In this document: in pieces, positions 24,944 through 33,513 of the stretch
Layout: the number at the start of each line of letters is the position of its first letter
How positions within the stretch are numbered: the first letter of the stretch is position 1
NCBI GenBank assembly: GCA_023382535.1
Contig: JAHDWA010000039.1
Span: forward strand, 36,897 to 100,896
Direction of reading: 5' to 3'
From: Anaerolineae bacterium
GTDB taxonomy: Bacteria; Chloroflexota; Anaerolineae; 4572-78; J111
Length of the DNA stretch: 64,000 nt
The notes under the pieces: model-generated
What the model was told of the DNA's origin: nothing
The model's database searches: none
The model's input: the letters and a program-made list of their open reading frames with translations, nothing else
Position numbers and translations under genes: made by a program

Positions 24944-25519
24944 ATGACAAACGGGGATTCGATGTATATAAAGTTGACTTTCGCCCTCAGCCTAGCCTTC
25001 TTCATCACCGCCTGCCAATCCCTGCCTGGCTTCAACATCTTCAGCAGTGAGCCGGACTCCGGCGAAGCCAGGCCCGTCTCAAACTTTGTTGACCGCCGCC
25101 AGAGCATCCAAGTCGGCGTTGGCGAGCCGCTGGCGATTGCCAGCTACCACCGGGGTTACACCAAGCTGGCCGCGCTGCAAATCTCGGTCAACGGCCAGCC
25201 CGTCCGCTCCGAAGCGACCGCCGGGCAGCCCAATACCTTCCCCGACACCCTGGCGGCAGCCCAGGTTTTGGTCTGGGGGCAGCCGTCCCAGGCCAGCGTT
25301 GAACAGGTTAGCTTCCCTTCCCCAACCTGCCAGTATTTACGCCAGGCCGGCGGTCCCGTTCAGGCCAATCCGTTACCCTTAGCCCCGCCCTCCTCCGTCT
25401 GGACAGTTTGTCACATCTGGATCGGGCACATCCCCGGTACTTATGATTTAAGCCTCGTCGCCGTTGACGACGCGCAGCGCGCTGGCGAGCCAATTATGCA
25501 GCGAATTGAGGTGAGGTAG
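24944..25519 (+). CDS. Putative lipoprotein, 191 residues
   Basis: N-terminal signal peptide (residues 7-23, MYIKLTFALSLAFFITAC) ending in the lipobox ITAC, so the mature protein should be lipid-anchored on the outside of the membrane. The rest is beta-rich with three further Cys and a C-terminal 'GTYDLSLVAVDD' segment resembling an Ig-like fold. The start may be 24944 or 24962. No family known to me. It precedes queA by 79 bases, with a repeat between them. Confidence 0.7.
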   Translation: MTNGDSMYIKLTFALSLAFFITACQSLPGFNIFSSEPDSGEARPVSNFVDRRQSIQVGVGEPLAIASYHRGYTKLAALQISVNGQPVRSEATAGQPNTFPDTLAAAQVLVWGQPSQASVEQVSFPSPTCQYLRQAGGPVQANPLPLAPPSSVWTVCHIWIGHIPGTYDLSLVAVDDAQRAGEPIMQRIEVR

Positions 25520-25520
25520 G

Positions 25521-25586
25521 AACGTGAAGCGTGACGCGTGAAGCGAAAATTTTTCACGCCCTACGTCCCATGCCTCACGCTTTACG
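25521..25586. repeat. Repeat of 'cgtgaagc' units with inverted copies
   Basis: Tandem cgtgaagcgtgacgcgtgaagcg is followed by inverted relatives (ttcacgccctacg ... cctcacgctttacg), forming an imperfect palindrome between two genes. Confidence 0.6.
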
Positions 25587-25598
25587 AATCAGACAGCT

Positions 25599-26717
25599 AT
25601 GGACCTTACCCAATTTGACTACCCTCTCCCCTCCGAACTCATCGCCCAAACGCCGATTGAACCGCGCCACGCCTCGCGGCTGATGGTGGTGGACCGCCGC
25701 AGCGGCGAGATTACGCACCGCTCTTTTGCCGACCTGGCCGATCTCCTGCTCCCCGGCGATATTCTGATCGCCAATGACAGCCGGGTCATTCCCGCCCGTC
25801 TTTTTGGCCGCAAACAAAGCGGTGGTCAGGTGGAGCTTTTACTGCTCAAACGGGTGGACGACCGGCGCTGGGAGGCGCTGGTTGGCGGGAAGCGGCTGCG
25901 GCCAGGTGTGGTGATTGAAATTAAGCAGGGGGGCAGGGGAGCCGAGGAGCCGAGGAAAGATTTCTCCCCTGCTGAAGTGGCAGCAGCAGTTATTGGGGAC
26001 TTAGGCGAGTCACGCCGGCTCATCGAGTTCAACCAGCCCATCGAGGCCCTACTGGCGGAGATTGGACATACGCCCCTGCCCCCCTATATCCACACTACCC
26101 TGGCTGACGCCGAGCGCTACCAGACCGTCTACAGCCGGGTGGAAGGCTCGGCCGCCGCGCCGACCGCTGGCCTGCATTTCTCGGCGGAGATGCTGCTGGC
26201 TCTACGAGCCAAGGGTGTGCTTTGGGATTATGTAACGCTGCACATCGGGTTGGATACCTTTAAGCCGGTCACGGTTGAGCAGGTGGAGCGCCACACCATT
26301 CATCGCGAGTATGCTCGCCTCACCCCTGAGACGGCGCAGCGCATCAACCAGGCCAAGCTGGCCGGGGGGCGGCTGGTCGCTGTCGGGACCACGGCGGCGC
26401 GGACGCTGGAAACGGCTGCCCTGCGCAGCGCCGGAGTGACTGGTTCGCTGCAACAGGCCAGCGCCCTTGATCCCAATCTTTGTCCCTGGAAGCCGGTCGC
26501 CGCTATCGAAGAGGAAACTGATCTGTTTATTTACCCTGGCTTCACCTTTCGCGCCGCGAATGCGTTGTTGACCAACTTTCACCTGCCCAAATCCACCCTG
26601 CTGATGCTGGTCAGCGCCTTTGCCGGGACAGACCTTATTCGCCAGGCGTATGAAACTGCCGTCGCGGAGAAGTATCGCTTTTATTCCTTTGGGGATGCCA
26701 TGTTGATCTGGAGGTAA
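25599..26717 (+). CDS. queA: S-adenosylmethionine:tRNA ribosyltransferase-isomerase
   Basis: 372 residues. QueA transfers and rearranges the ribosyl part of SAM onto 7-aminomethyl-7-deazaguanine in tRNA, giving epoxyqueuosine. Typical segments are FDYPLPSELIAQTPIEPRHASR at the start (shown in part), NDSRVIPARL, TAGLHFS, and the C-terminal TNFHLPKSTLLMLVSAFAG. A segment near residue 108-120 (GGRGAEEPRKDF) is translated from a ggggag-type repeat also seen in the membrane-protein gene at 4636. No other queuosine gene is in the window. Confidence 0.96.
   Translation: MDLTQFDYPLPSELIAQTPIEPRHASRLMVVDRRSGEITHRSFADLADLLLPGDILIANDSRVIPARLFGRKQSGGQVELLLLKRVDDRRWEALVGGKRLRPGVVIEIKQGGRGAEEPRKDFSPAEVAAAVIGDLGESRRLIEFNQPIEALLAEIGHTPLPPYIHTTLADAERYQTVYSRVEGSAAAPTAGLHFSAEMLLALRAKGVLWDYVTLHIGLDTFKPVTVEQVERHTIHREYARLTPETAQRINQAKLAGGRLVAVGTTAARTLETAALRSAGVTGSLQQASALDPNLCPWKPVAAIEEETDLFIYPGFTFRAANALLTNFHLPKSTLLMLVSAFAGTDLIRQAYETAVAEKYRFYSFGDAMLIWR
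25925..25957. repeat. 'ggggagccgaggagc' repeat inside queA
   Basis: Tandem gcaggggggcagggg and gccgagga units in frame within queA, related to the tract at 4636-4669. Confidence 0.75.
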
Positions 26718-26724
26718 AGTAGAG

Positions 26725-26793
26725 GGGAGGTTGGAAGGCTGGAGGGGTGGAAGATTGTATTTCCCAGTCTTCCAACCTTCCAACTCTTCCAAA
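26725..26793. repeat. Palindromic repeat, 'ggaaggttgg' family
   Basis: Left arm gaggttggaaggctggag-like, right arm ccagtcttccaaccttcc. It fills the gap between queA and the YgjP-like gene and ends one base before the ATG chosen for the latter, leaving no room for a ribosome-binding site. Confidence 0.75.
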
Positions 26794-27294
26794 ATGATGG
26801 AAATCAAAATCATCCGCAGCAAGAAGCGCAAAAAGACAGTCAGCGCCCGTGAGGTTGGCGGCGCGTTTATGGTCCAGGCTCCGGCCGGTATGAGCGACGC
26901 CGAATTGCAGCCCATCATAGACAAGCTGCAGAAACGCTGGCAGCGACGGCGCGCCAAAGCCGAACTGGACGATCAAGCTCTGCATCGCCGCGCCCAGGAG
27001 TTAAACCGGCAGTATTTTGAGGGCAAACTCAAGTGGAAATCTATCCGCTGGGTTACTAACCAGACCAGCCGGATGGGTAGCTGCACTCCGGCGAATGAAA
27101 CTATCCGGCTCTCCCACCGCCTGGCGGCTATGCCGGCGTTTGTGCGCGATTACGTGATTGTCCATGAATTGGCCCACCTGCTGGAAGCCAATCACGGGCC
27201 GAAGTTTTGGAAACTGGTCAATCGCTACCCTAAAACCGAGCGAGCGCGGGGATATTTGATGGCGGTGGGGATGGAGGAGCCTGAAGAATTGTGA
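26794..27294 (+). CDS. YgjP-like zinc metalloprotease (DUF45)
   Basis: About 166 residues. The motif HELAHLLEANHGPKFW gives the two His and Glu of the zinc site plus the third His, as in the YgjP / WLM peptidase clan. The central SRMGSCTP segment is also typical. The frame extends 21 codons further upstream, but that part is a translated palindromic repeat (as also seen before the mpg gene), so ATG 26794 or 26797 is chosen. The substrate is unknown. Confidence 0.88.
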   Translation: MMEIKIIRSKKRKKTVSAREVGGAFMVQAPAGMSDAELQPIIDKLQKRWQRRRAKAELDDQALHRRAQELNRQYFEGKLKWKSIRWVTNQTSRMGSCTPANETIRLSHRLAAMPAFVRDYVIVHELAHLLEANHGPKFWKLVNRYPKTERARGYLMAVGMEEPEEL

Positions 27295-27364
27295 AGGATG
27301 AATTGTCAATCGTTAATTGTGAATGAGGATTTAGTTTAGTTAAATCATTCACTATTCACAATTT
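27293..27364. repeat. 'aattgtgaa' repeat with inverted copies
   Basis: Forward units (ttaattgtgaatgagg) are matched by inverted copies (tcattcactattcacaattt) across a TA-rich loop, between two convergent genes. The same unit occurs in prmC. Confidence 0.65.
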
Positions 27365-27372
27365 CTTCCTAT

Positions 27373-28299
27373 CTATCTAACAAACTGGGGATCTCGCTCA
27401 ATAAGCAGCGCCAAACCTTCTTCCAGCGTAACTCGGGGTTTGAAATCCAGCAGCTTCCTGGCCCGGCTGGTATCGGCCACCAGAGCCGAGACGCCGCCTG
27501 AAACTGAAGGAGTAACAATCGTTTGGGCTTTATGCCCGGTCGCTTTTTCAATCAGCGCTACCAGTTGCTTGATACTGGTTCCGGCTCCGGTGCCGATATT
27601 AATGACCTGGCGGTTGATGCCAGCGGCGGTAGCCGCAGCAATTAAGGCTTGCACCACGTCATCCACATAAATATAATCGCGGGTTTGGGTGCCGTTGCCA
27701 TAGATGATGAGCGACCCATCACCTAAAACCTGGCGCACAAATTGGGGAATCACAGGCGCGTGTGTCGGCGGAATGGCCTGGCCCGGTCCGTAGGCATTAA
27801 AAATCCGCAGGGCAACTGTTTCAATGCCCCACAAACGGCCAATAGTGCGCATGTAACCTTCCGCAGCTAACTTACTAACTCCGTAGGGGGAGTCGGGGTT
27901 GGGCAGCAGCGACTCGCCGACCTTCTCCACCTCCTGCTCGCCATAAACGGCCCCCGACGAAGCCAGGACCACCCGCTTAACCCCGGCATCACGCATCGCT
28001 TCCATAATCGCCACCGTACCGCCGACATTGGTGCTGTTGTACTCGCGGGGATACAAGACCGACTCCGGAACCGACACGCGCGCCGCCAGGTGGTAAACAC
28101 AATCAATTTTGTTGAGCAAACGCCAAACTTTGGGCTTGTCCTCGACATCACCGCGGGTAAAATGGATGGCCGGATCAAGGTTGGCCGAATCGCCGGCGCT
28201 CAGGTCGTCGAGCACCCGTACAGTATGCCCTTGCCGGATCAAACGATTAGCCAGGGCGGTCCCAATAAATCCGGCCCCGCCTGTAATTAAGAAACGCAT
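27373..28299 (-). CDS. NAD-dependent nucleotide-sugar epimerase/dehydratase
   Basis: 308 residues of the extended short-chain dehydrogenase family (GalE/UDP-glucose 4-epimerase-like). The NAD-binding GGAGFIG is at 7-13; the catalytic Ser-Tyr-Lys set is seen as ASSGAVYG and YGVSK, and the substrate side has NAYGPGQ and TRDYIYVDD. It likely makes an activated sugar for surface polysaccharide; the exact sugar cannot be read from the sequence. It is close to a phosphoribosyltransferase gene on the same strand, 62 bases downstream of it. Confidence 0.93.
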   Translation of the reverse strand: MRFLITGGAGFIGTALANRLIRQGHTVRVLDDLSAGDSANLDPAIHFTRGDVEDKPKVWRLLNKIDCVYHLAARVSVPESVLYPREYNSTNVGGTVAIMEAMRDAGVKRVVLASSGAVYGEQEVEKVGESLLPNPDSPYGVSKLAAEGYMRTIGRLWGIETVALRIFNAYGPGQAIPPTHAPVIPQFVRQVLGDGSLIIYGNGTQTRDYIYVDDVVQALIAAATAAGINRQVINIGTGAGTSIKQLVALIEKATGHKAQTIVTPSVSGGVSALVADTSRARKLLDFKPRVTLEEGLALLIERDPQFVR

Positions 28300-28361
28300 C
28301 CCGTTGCCTCGTGTATGGGTGAATCAGGCTCGTGCCGACGCGGTCAAACCAGTTTATTGGG

Positions 28362-28844
28362 CTAGACGCCCATTTTGCCTCGCTCGGCATCCCAAGGGTA
28401 GATAATCCAATCTTCGGTTTCAGCAGCGTAAAAATCGGGCGTTTTGTCGGGAAAGTGAGAACGGTGGGGCTTGTAATGAAGTACAGCCGAGCGAGAGCGC
28501 CCCCCGGCATATTTAACGCGTTCGGTTACACTGACGACCTGCTTGCCTCGGTCCCAGATATCGTCCACAATCAGTGTATCTTTGCCCCGCAAAAAACTAT
28601 CGGTGGGAAATTGCATAAAGACCGGCCAATCCAGGTCATGCTCTTTATCCTCATAAAAATCAACCGATGCTACCAGCACTTGCTGAATAGCCAGCCGCTC
28701 GGAGATAATGGCCGCCGGGATAATTCCACCCCGAGTGATGGCAATAACCAGGTCATAATTGAAAGCCTGCAAACGAGGCATCATCCCAATAATCAGCCTC
28801 TCTACATCCCCCCATGATAAGTAAACCTTATTAACCTTTTCCAT
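28362..28844 (-). CDS. Phosphoribosyltransferase (purine type I)
   Basis: 160 residues with the type I PRTase fold. The PRPP-binding loop is TLIVDDIWDRGKQ, with the two acidic residues and the small loop residue Gly, and ITRGGIIPAA is the pyrophosphate loop. It resembles xanthine/hypoxanthine-guanine phosphoribosyltransferases; the base specificity is not certain. It starts 62 bases before the epimerase gene. Confidence 0.85.
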   Translation of the reverse strand: MEKVNKVYLSWGDVERLIIGMMPRLQAFNYDLVIAITRGGIIPAAIISERLAIQQVLVASVDFYEDKEHDLDWPVFMQFPTDSFLRGKDTLIVDDIWDRGKQVVSVTERVKYAGGRSRSAVLHYKPHRSHFPDKTPDFYAAETEDWIIYPWDAERGKMGV

Positions 28845-28937
28845 TGCTGACTTACCTCAATACATTCGCTCGAATCACCAAAAGCATAACTCAATTATGA
28901 GTTTTAGGCAACGTCAGCGACTAAATTCAAAACCGAA

Positions 28938-28980
28938 TAAGCTCGTTCCCACGCTTCGCGTCACTTTGAGAACGAGCTTA
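28938..28980. repeat. Palindromic repeat, 'gctcgttccc' variant
   Basis: TAAGCTCGTTC and GAACGAGCTTA are perfect 11-base arms. The centre differs from the standard member of the family at 59845-59883. Confidence 0.7.
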
Positions 28981-29042
28981 ACTGTACAAAGAGGGGATTG
29001 AGGGGACCGAACAAGCTTCTCGGATTTCAGCGGCGCCCCAGC

Positions 29043-29732
29043 TTATTGAACGGTGATCAAATCCTTAATTTTAGCCCATGTGGCCTCACCGATGCCGCTG
29101 ACCTCGGTAATTTCTTCGGCGGCCTTAAATCCGCCTATCTTCTCACGGTAGTCAATAATGCGTTGAGCGATGGCCGGACCGACCCCCGGCAAACTATCCA
29201 GTTGCTCAGGTGTGGCCGTATTGATATTGATCAACCCTCCCCCGGCAGCCGCGTCGCTGCCTGCCGGCACCCGGCTGTTGCCGCTGCCCTGGTGACTGCT
29301 CAACTCAGCCGGGCTGACCCCACCCTGAACGGGCGGCGGCGGATTGTCCTCGCCCCGGCGAGGCACATGAATCTGCTGCTGGTCCTGCAATTCCAGGGCT
29401 TGATTGATCCGTTCAGGATCGGCCTCGGCGGTAAAACCACCCGCGGCGGTAACGGCATCTTTGATAATGCTGCCCGCTGGCAGAAAATAAACATCAGAGT
29501 TGGCAACTGCGCCGCTAACATAAACTCGTACCGGGGCCGGGGTGGAGGTGGGACTGGGGGTGGGACTAGGCGTGGCCACAACCGTAGCAGCGGTCGTCTC
29601 CATTAGGGGGCGAATTTCGACAGAGGCCTGAACTGGCTGGCGCAGATAAAAAATAGCAGCGCCGCCGGCAGCAATCAACAAAAGCGAGATGAAGATGAGG
29701 TTGCGGTTACGGTCTAACCAGGAACTGTTCAT
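29043..29732 (-). CDS. comEA: ComEA-like DNA-binding competence protein
   Basis: 229 residues: a membrane helix (about 13-30), a Ser/Pro/Thr linker, an SLBB domain (about 68-122, VRVYVSGAV...LPAGSIIKDAV) and a C-terminal helix-hairpin-helix pair (about 165-229, INTATPEQLDSLPGVGPAIA and VSGIGEATW) that binds double-stranded DNA outside the cell. ComEA hands DNA to the uptake channel; no comEC is in the window. A long Gln/Gly/Pro-rich stretch separates the domains. Confidence 0.93.
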   Translation of the reverse strand: MNSSWLDRNRNLIFISLLLIAAGGAAIFYLRQPVQASVEIRPLMETTAATVVATPSPTPSPTSTPAPVRVYVSGAVANSDVYFLPAGSIIKDAVTAAGGFTAEADPERINQALELQDQQQIHVPRRGEDNPPPPVQGGVSPAELSSHQGSGNSRVPAGSDAAAGGGLININTATPEQLDSLPGVGPAIAQRIIDYREKIGGFKAAEEITEVSGIGEATWAKIKDLITVQ

Positions 29733-29837
29733 AGATGAGCTTCTCTTTTGAATTAAGATTAAGTATAAGATTGTTAAAAAGATTATAACTGGATTTTGGA
29801 GAATGAACAGACCAAAATCTGGGGGTTTAAAGGAGAT

Positions 29838-30248
29838 TCAGACAATTTGTGCTCCGGGCGGCTTAACCCGCGACCAGATATGGAGGGCAAAAGCCGCGGC
29901 CGCGCCGGCCTCGGCCAGCCGGCCTAGCAGGATAACCAGCGAGGATGCTCCCAACAGCGGCCCCAAGCCGGCCAAACAGACGCCGAGATTGATCAGGCCA
30001 AAGGCCAGCCAGGCCGGTGTTTCGTTGCCACGAGAGCGCCAGAAACGGGGGAAAATCCAAAAGGCGACGCCCATAGCCAACTGGACGGTCCAGCCAAACA
30101 GTAAAAACTCCACATGGACAGGCAGGAGTCGCCAGACAAAAGGCGCAAAAGGAATACCTTTGTGGAAAAGCAGCAGCGCCCCGAAGGTAACTCCCACCGC
30201 CAAATAGATCAACGCCGCCCGGATAAACCAGCAACTTAAACGAGGCAT
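29838..30248 (-). CDS. Four-helix membrane protein, haem-copper oxidase subunit I-like (copy 2)
   Basis: 136 residues, four membrane helices. The segment VHVEFLLFGWTVQLAMGVAF resembles the helix of haem-copper oxidase/NO reductase subunit I that carries a haem-ligand His; only this part of the family is present. It is a paralogue of the next upstream gene, and its start overlaps that gene's stop by one base (TAATG). Location in the N2O island suggests a role in nitrogen-oxide electron transfer or sensing; that is inference. The start at 30248 is chosen because of the overlap and the shared N-terminus MPxLxxWFI. Confidence 0.78.
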   Translation of the reverse strand: MPRLSCWFIRAALIYLAVGVTFGALLLFHKGIPFAPFVWRLLPVHVEFLLFGWTVQLAMGVAFWIFPRFWRSRGNETPAWLAFGLINLGVCLAGLGPLLGASSLVILLGRLAEAGAAAAFALHIWSRVKPPGAQIV

Positions 30249-30667
30249 TAACGTTCTTTTACTCGTCCCCAGGTGTTGATGACAAAAGCCATGCCGGCCA
30301 GCCACTGCAATACCGCCGAAAGGGAAGTCAGCCAGGCCCACAGCGCCTCGGGCCGCAGCAGGTGCAGCGGCTCGCCGATGACCCGCAGCGCCAAACCAAT
30401 ATTGAACAGCCAAAAGGTGGCCTGCCACAAACCTTCATGACCATGGGGCTTGTCTTTGCTGTACTTGGGGAACATCCAGTAGACCACCCCAAAAATGAGT
30501 TGTGTCACCCAGCCCCACATAAACAGATGCAGGTAAACCGGAGCCAATGCGGCTACACCCGCATGCATCTCCCACTCGGGCAGAACGGCCATTATGGCCC
30601 TGACCAGAAAGGCAGCGACCAGCGAAACCATTGCAGTTTTGATGAACCAACGAGTTAGAGGTGGCAT
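30248..30667 (-). CDS. Four-helix membrane protein, haem-copper oxidase subunit I-like (copy 1)
   Basis: 139 residues, four membrane helices. VYLHLFMWGWVTQLIFGVVY is the subunit-I-like helix with a candidate haem-ligand His, followed by WMFP. Proteins of this size are known beside NnrS-like genes but have no established function. It is the tandem paralogue of the following gene. It lies 19 bases after the NnrS-like gene, so it is likely co-transcribed. Confidence 0.78.
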   Translation of the reverse strand: MPPLTRWFIKTAMVSLVAAFLVRAIMAVLPEWEMHAGVAALAPVYLHLFMWGWVTQLIFGVVYWMFPKYSKDKPHGHEGLWQATFWLFNIGLALRVIGEPLHLLRPEALWAWLTSLSAVLQWLAGMAFVINTWGRVKER

Positions 30668-30686
30668 ACTCTTATTTTACTCAAAT

Positions 30687-31853
30687 TCATCCCTTTGACT
30701 GAACGCTTCCGGAAGATTGATGAACCGCACGCACAGTGTTAGCGATGAAGAGCAAAATGGCGACCACGTTGAGCAGTCCTCCCCACTGGCGGGCGGGCAG
30801 CCAGACCATAACATCACCCAGCACCCTCAGGAGCAGCGACAGGTGCAGCAGAGCCAGATGCGTGTAAAACAGCGAGGAAAAATTCATCGGCTTGCCCAGC
30901 ACCGCCGGAAAAATGATCGGGGCATGGCCGAAAATCATGGACATCACAAAACCGACAAAGACGGCATGCAGAATGGCATCGTAGGACAAGCCAGCCGTGA
31001 CCCCACCGTAAAACAGTCCCAACAACCCGCCGATACCCAGCCAGACATAGCCGGCGAGCAGGCAAACGGCAATGAAGCGAGTCAGGCCAGTTTTGCGCAC
31101 CGTGTAACGGGCGATATCATAGCGCAGCAGCCACACGGCCAGAGCAACCAACCCGATACTGGCCAGGCGCACGCCCAGATCAAAGGTAAAGGCGGGGCTG
31201 ACCAGCCCGGCGATGGAAATCAGGAGGAGTCCGGCCAGGAAGAGACCAACGGCAAACTGAAAAAGTTGCTGCACCTGACCGGATAAGCGCAGGACCCGAT
31301 TTAGCTCCAGCCGCTCTCCGGCGATGGTCAGGATCAAAAAGCCCATCCACCATAGAACAATGTGGTAAACCGGCCAGCCCAACAGCCAGAGCGTGTTGCC
31401 GACCAGCCAGAGCAGCGCGCCGGTGGCCATGGTAAGAGTAAAGGCAGCCAATTGCAGCCGCAAGATCAGCCCAAAGACAATCACCAGCATCATGCTGCCC
31501 AGGGTGATGAGCAGCGGGCCAATTGGACCAGGCAGACCGCCGATCAGGGCCAGCCCACCTAAGCCGGTCAACAAGGGGCCGAGGTAGGTCCAGGGGCGAC
31601 CCAGAGCTACCGCCCGCTCTACCCCAATCACCGTCCCCAGAAAACCGCAGACAATCAGCGGGCCGTGACTCATCGGGAGCGTTGGCTGAAGCAGGGGCAA
31701 GGCCCACCCCAGGCGGATCAACCCGGCCCACATGGCGGCCAACAGGGCTATCATTCCCAGGGCCATGAGGGGGAAACGGCTAAAACGCCTGGTTAATTGG
31801 CGCGCCATGCTCCCCTTTGAGCCAGCCGGTTTATCCGGAGGGGCTACTATCAT
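30687..31853 (-). CDS. NnrS-like polytopic membrane protein
   Basis: 388 residues with about twelve membrane helices. The pattern MSHGPLIVCGFLGTVIGVERA and a late helix with HAVFVGFVMSMIFGHAPIIF resembles NnrS, a haem- and copper-containing membrane protein linked to nitric oxide tolerance in denitrifiers. Similarity is in layout and His placement rather than in a strict motif, so the name is tentative. It starts directly beside the cupin gene (four bases) and is followed by the two small oxidase-like proteins. Confidence 0.62.
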   Translation of the reverse strand: MIVAPPDKPAGSKGSMARQLTRRFSRFPLMALGMIALLAAMWAGLIRLGWALPLLQPTLPMSHGPLIVCGFLGTVIGVERAVALGRPWTYLGPLLTGLGGLALIGGLPGPIGPLLITLGSMMLVIVFGLILRLQLAAFTLTMATGALLWLVGNTLWLLGWPVYHIVLWWMGFLILTIAGERLELNRVLRLSGQVQQLFQFAVGLFLAGLLLISIAGLVSPAFTFDLGVRLASIGLVALAVWLLRYDIARYTVRKTGLTRFIAVCLLAGYVWLGIGGLLGLFYGGVTAGLSYDAILHAVFVGFVMSMIFGHAPIIFPAVLGKPMNFSSLFYTHLALLHLSLLLRVLGDVMVWLPARQWGGLLNVVAILLFIANTVRAVHQSSGSVQSKG

Positions 31854-31857
31854 CTAT

Positions 31858-32187
31858 TCACTCCGATCCCTTGAACATCAGCAGTAGCATTAGCACCGGC
31901 GTTTTGGCGACGACGCTGTGCGGCAGCCGGGGCGTCATGTGGACCCACGTCCCCGCTTGAGCGGGCCTGGAGTCACCGCCCAGGGTTAAATCGGCTTCGC
32001 CCTGGATAATGTAGATAATAGCTGTCTGAGACGAGGTATGTTCCGACAACTCCTGCCCAGGGGCAAAGCCAAACAGAATGGCCTTCATCTGCTCGTCACT
32101 GTAGAAGGTGCGGCTGACAATACTATCCGGCGGAATGTCTTTGACCTGCTCGATGAGACTGGCAATGTAGGTGTAATCCAAACTCAT
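31858..32187 (-). CDS. Small cupin-domain protein
   Basis: 109 residues with a single cupin barrel. Motif 1 is degenerate (GQELSEHTSSQTAIIYIIQGEA, here split: one His, no second His and Glu at the standard place), and motif 2 ends in PRLPHSVVA. The metal site is thus reduced to two His, His49-region and His near 90. It is next to the NnrS-like gene and downstream of the flavin oxidoreductase, in one direction. Possible roles include sensing or a small-molecule reaction; nothing more can be said. Confidence 0.78.
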   Translation of the reverse strand: MSLDYTYIASLIEQVKDIPPDSIVSRTFYSDEQMKAILFGFAPGQELSEHTSSQTAIIYIIQGEADLTLGGDSRPAQAGTWVHMTPRLPHSVVAKTPVLMLLLMFKGSE

Positions 32188-32211
32188 TACATTTATCTCC
32201 TTACTTTTAAT

Positions 32212-33387
32212 TCAACCAGCAATACTATATTCATACTGCCCCCGCACCGGCCGGTCTTCGGCATAGCGGCTCAGGCGGAAAATAGACGGATTAAACTCCG
32301 GTGTGCTTGACCGGGTCAGCAGGTCGGCGGTCATGACACCCACCGCCGGGCCAAGTTTGAATCCATGCCCGCTGAATCCGGCGCAGATAAAAAAGCCGCT
32401 ACCGGCAGGCACTTCGTCAATGATCGGATGCCAGTCCGGGGTAATATCGTAGAGGGCGGCGTACCCGCCGGTACTCTGGCTGCGCTCCATCGGGGGGAAA
32501 CGCCGGATGAGCCGCTCGCCCGAGTCCAGCACAAAGTCCGGATCAACCTGCTCTTTGAAGTTATCCGGGTTGACAATCGCGTTAGCCTCGCCGGGATCAA
32601 TCAGACCGACCAGGGTCAGATGGCCGGTTTCGGAACGGAAGTAGGTGGCATGAATGAAATCGGCTATAACGGGATGGGCCGTTTCATAACCCGCCGGGCG
32701 GGTAAAAAGCGACACCTGTACCCGGCAGGGATTGATCGGCGCCTCTACCCCGACCATCCTGGCGACCCGGGCTGCCCACGGTCCGGCGCAGTTCAACACC
32801 AGGGGCGCATCGAATTTCTCTTTAGGGGTATCCACTCCGACCACTTTGCCGCTCGCAAAGCGGACGCCGGTCACTTCGGTCTCTTGAAAAATTTTGACCC
32901 CTACCCGCCGGGCCGCATCCGCATAGGCATTTACGGTCAGGTAGGGGTCAGCATAGCCGCTTTCCGGTTCATACGCGGCCCGGACCACATCTGCTGTTTC
33001 CAGAGCGGGCATAATTTCACGCACTGACTCCGGCGAGAGCAGCTCGGTCTGAATACCGACCCGGCGCTGTAAAGCAATGTTGGCCTCCAGCCCGGCCAAA
33101 TCTTTGGCCGCTACCACGCAAACAAAGCCGGTGCGGGTAAAGCCGCACTCTCCACCCACCTGTTCTTTGAAATTTTGAAAGACGCGCAGGCTGTAGAGCG
33201 CCATCCGGGCGGTCAACTCGTTGGAGTAATGCTGGCGAATAATGGCCGAAGATTTACCGCTTGGGCCGGCGCCAATGTTATCTTTTTCCAACAAAGCCAC
33301 TTTTAAGCCGCGCTGGGCTAATTGAAAGGCCGTGCTGCAGCCCGAAATGCCTCCGCCGATCACGACAACATCAAATGTTTGAGACAT
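32212..33387 (-). CDS. FAD-dependent amine/amino acid oxidoreductase (DAO family)
   Basis: 391 residues. The dinucleotide-binding motif VVVIGGGISGCSTAF and acidic residue at the end of strand 2 (LLEKD) bind FAD; GKSSAIIRQHYS and the C-terminal FSGHGFKLGPAVG are typical of sarcosine oxidase beta / glycine oxidase-type proteins. It should oxidise a secondary or primary amine; the substrate is unknown. AAAGGA precedes ATG 33387. Its place between YwiC-like and cupin genes in the N2O island is unusual. Confidence 0.9.
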   Translation of the reverse strand: MSQTFDVVVIGGGISGCSTAFQLAQRGLKVALLEKDNIGAGPSGKSSAIIRQHYSNELTARMALYSLRVFQNFKEQVGGECGFTRTGFVCVVAAKDLAGLEANIALQRRVGIQTELLSPESVREIMPALETADVVRAAYEPESGYADPYLTVNAYADAARRVGVKIFQETEVTGVRFASGKVVGVDTPKEKFDAPLVLNCAGPWAARVARMVGVEAPINPCRVQVSLFTRPAGYETAHPVIADFIHATYFRSETGHLTLVGLIDPGEANAIVNPDNFKEQVDPDFVLDSGERLIRRFPPMERSQSTGGYAALYDITPDWHPIIDEVPAGSGFFICAGFSGHGFKLGPAVGVMTADLLTRSSTPEFNPSIFRLSRYAEDRPVRGQYEYSIAG

Positions 33388-33513
33388 GATTTCTAATCCT
33401 TTCACTGGCCAGGGATAGTTTTAGGTAAAAACTTTGCCTGCAAGTTTACGCGACAACCGGCCTTTGGTCTAATGACGCTTTTCCTGATTTGTCGTGATAA
33501 GCAGCCTCATGTC

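Noticed and set aside
29838..30667. The two small four-helix proteins as a split or frameshifted NorB/CcoN gene
   Set aside because: They are paralogues of each other, not successive parts of one protein, and each has a proper start and stop.
31180..31731. Long open frames antisense or in other frames to the NnrS-like gene and others (for example within nosZ and thrS)
   Set aside because: They are by-products of GC-rich codon use in the real genes; none has a ribosome-binding site together with a known motif.
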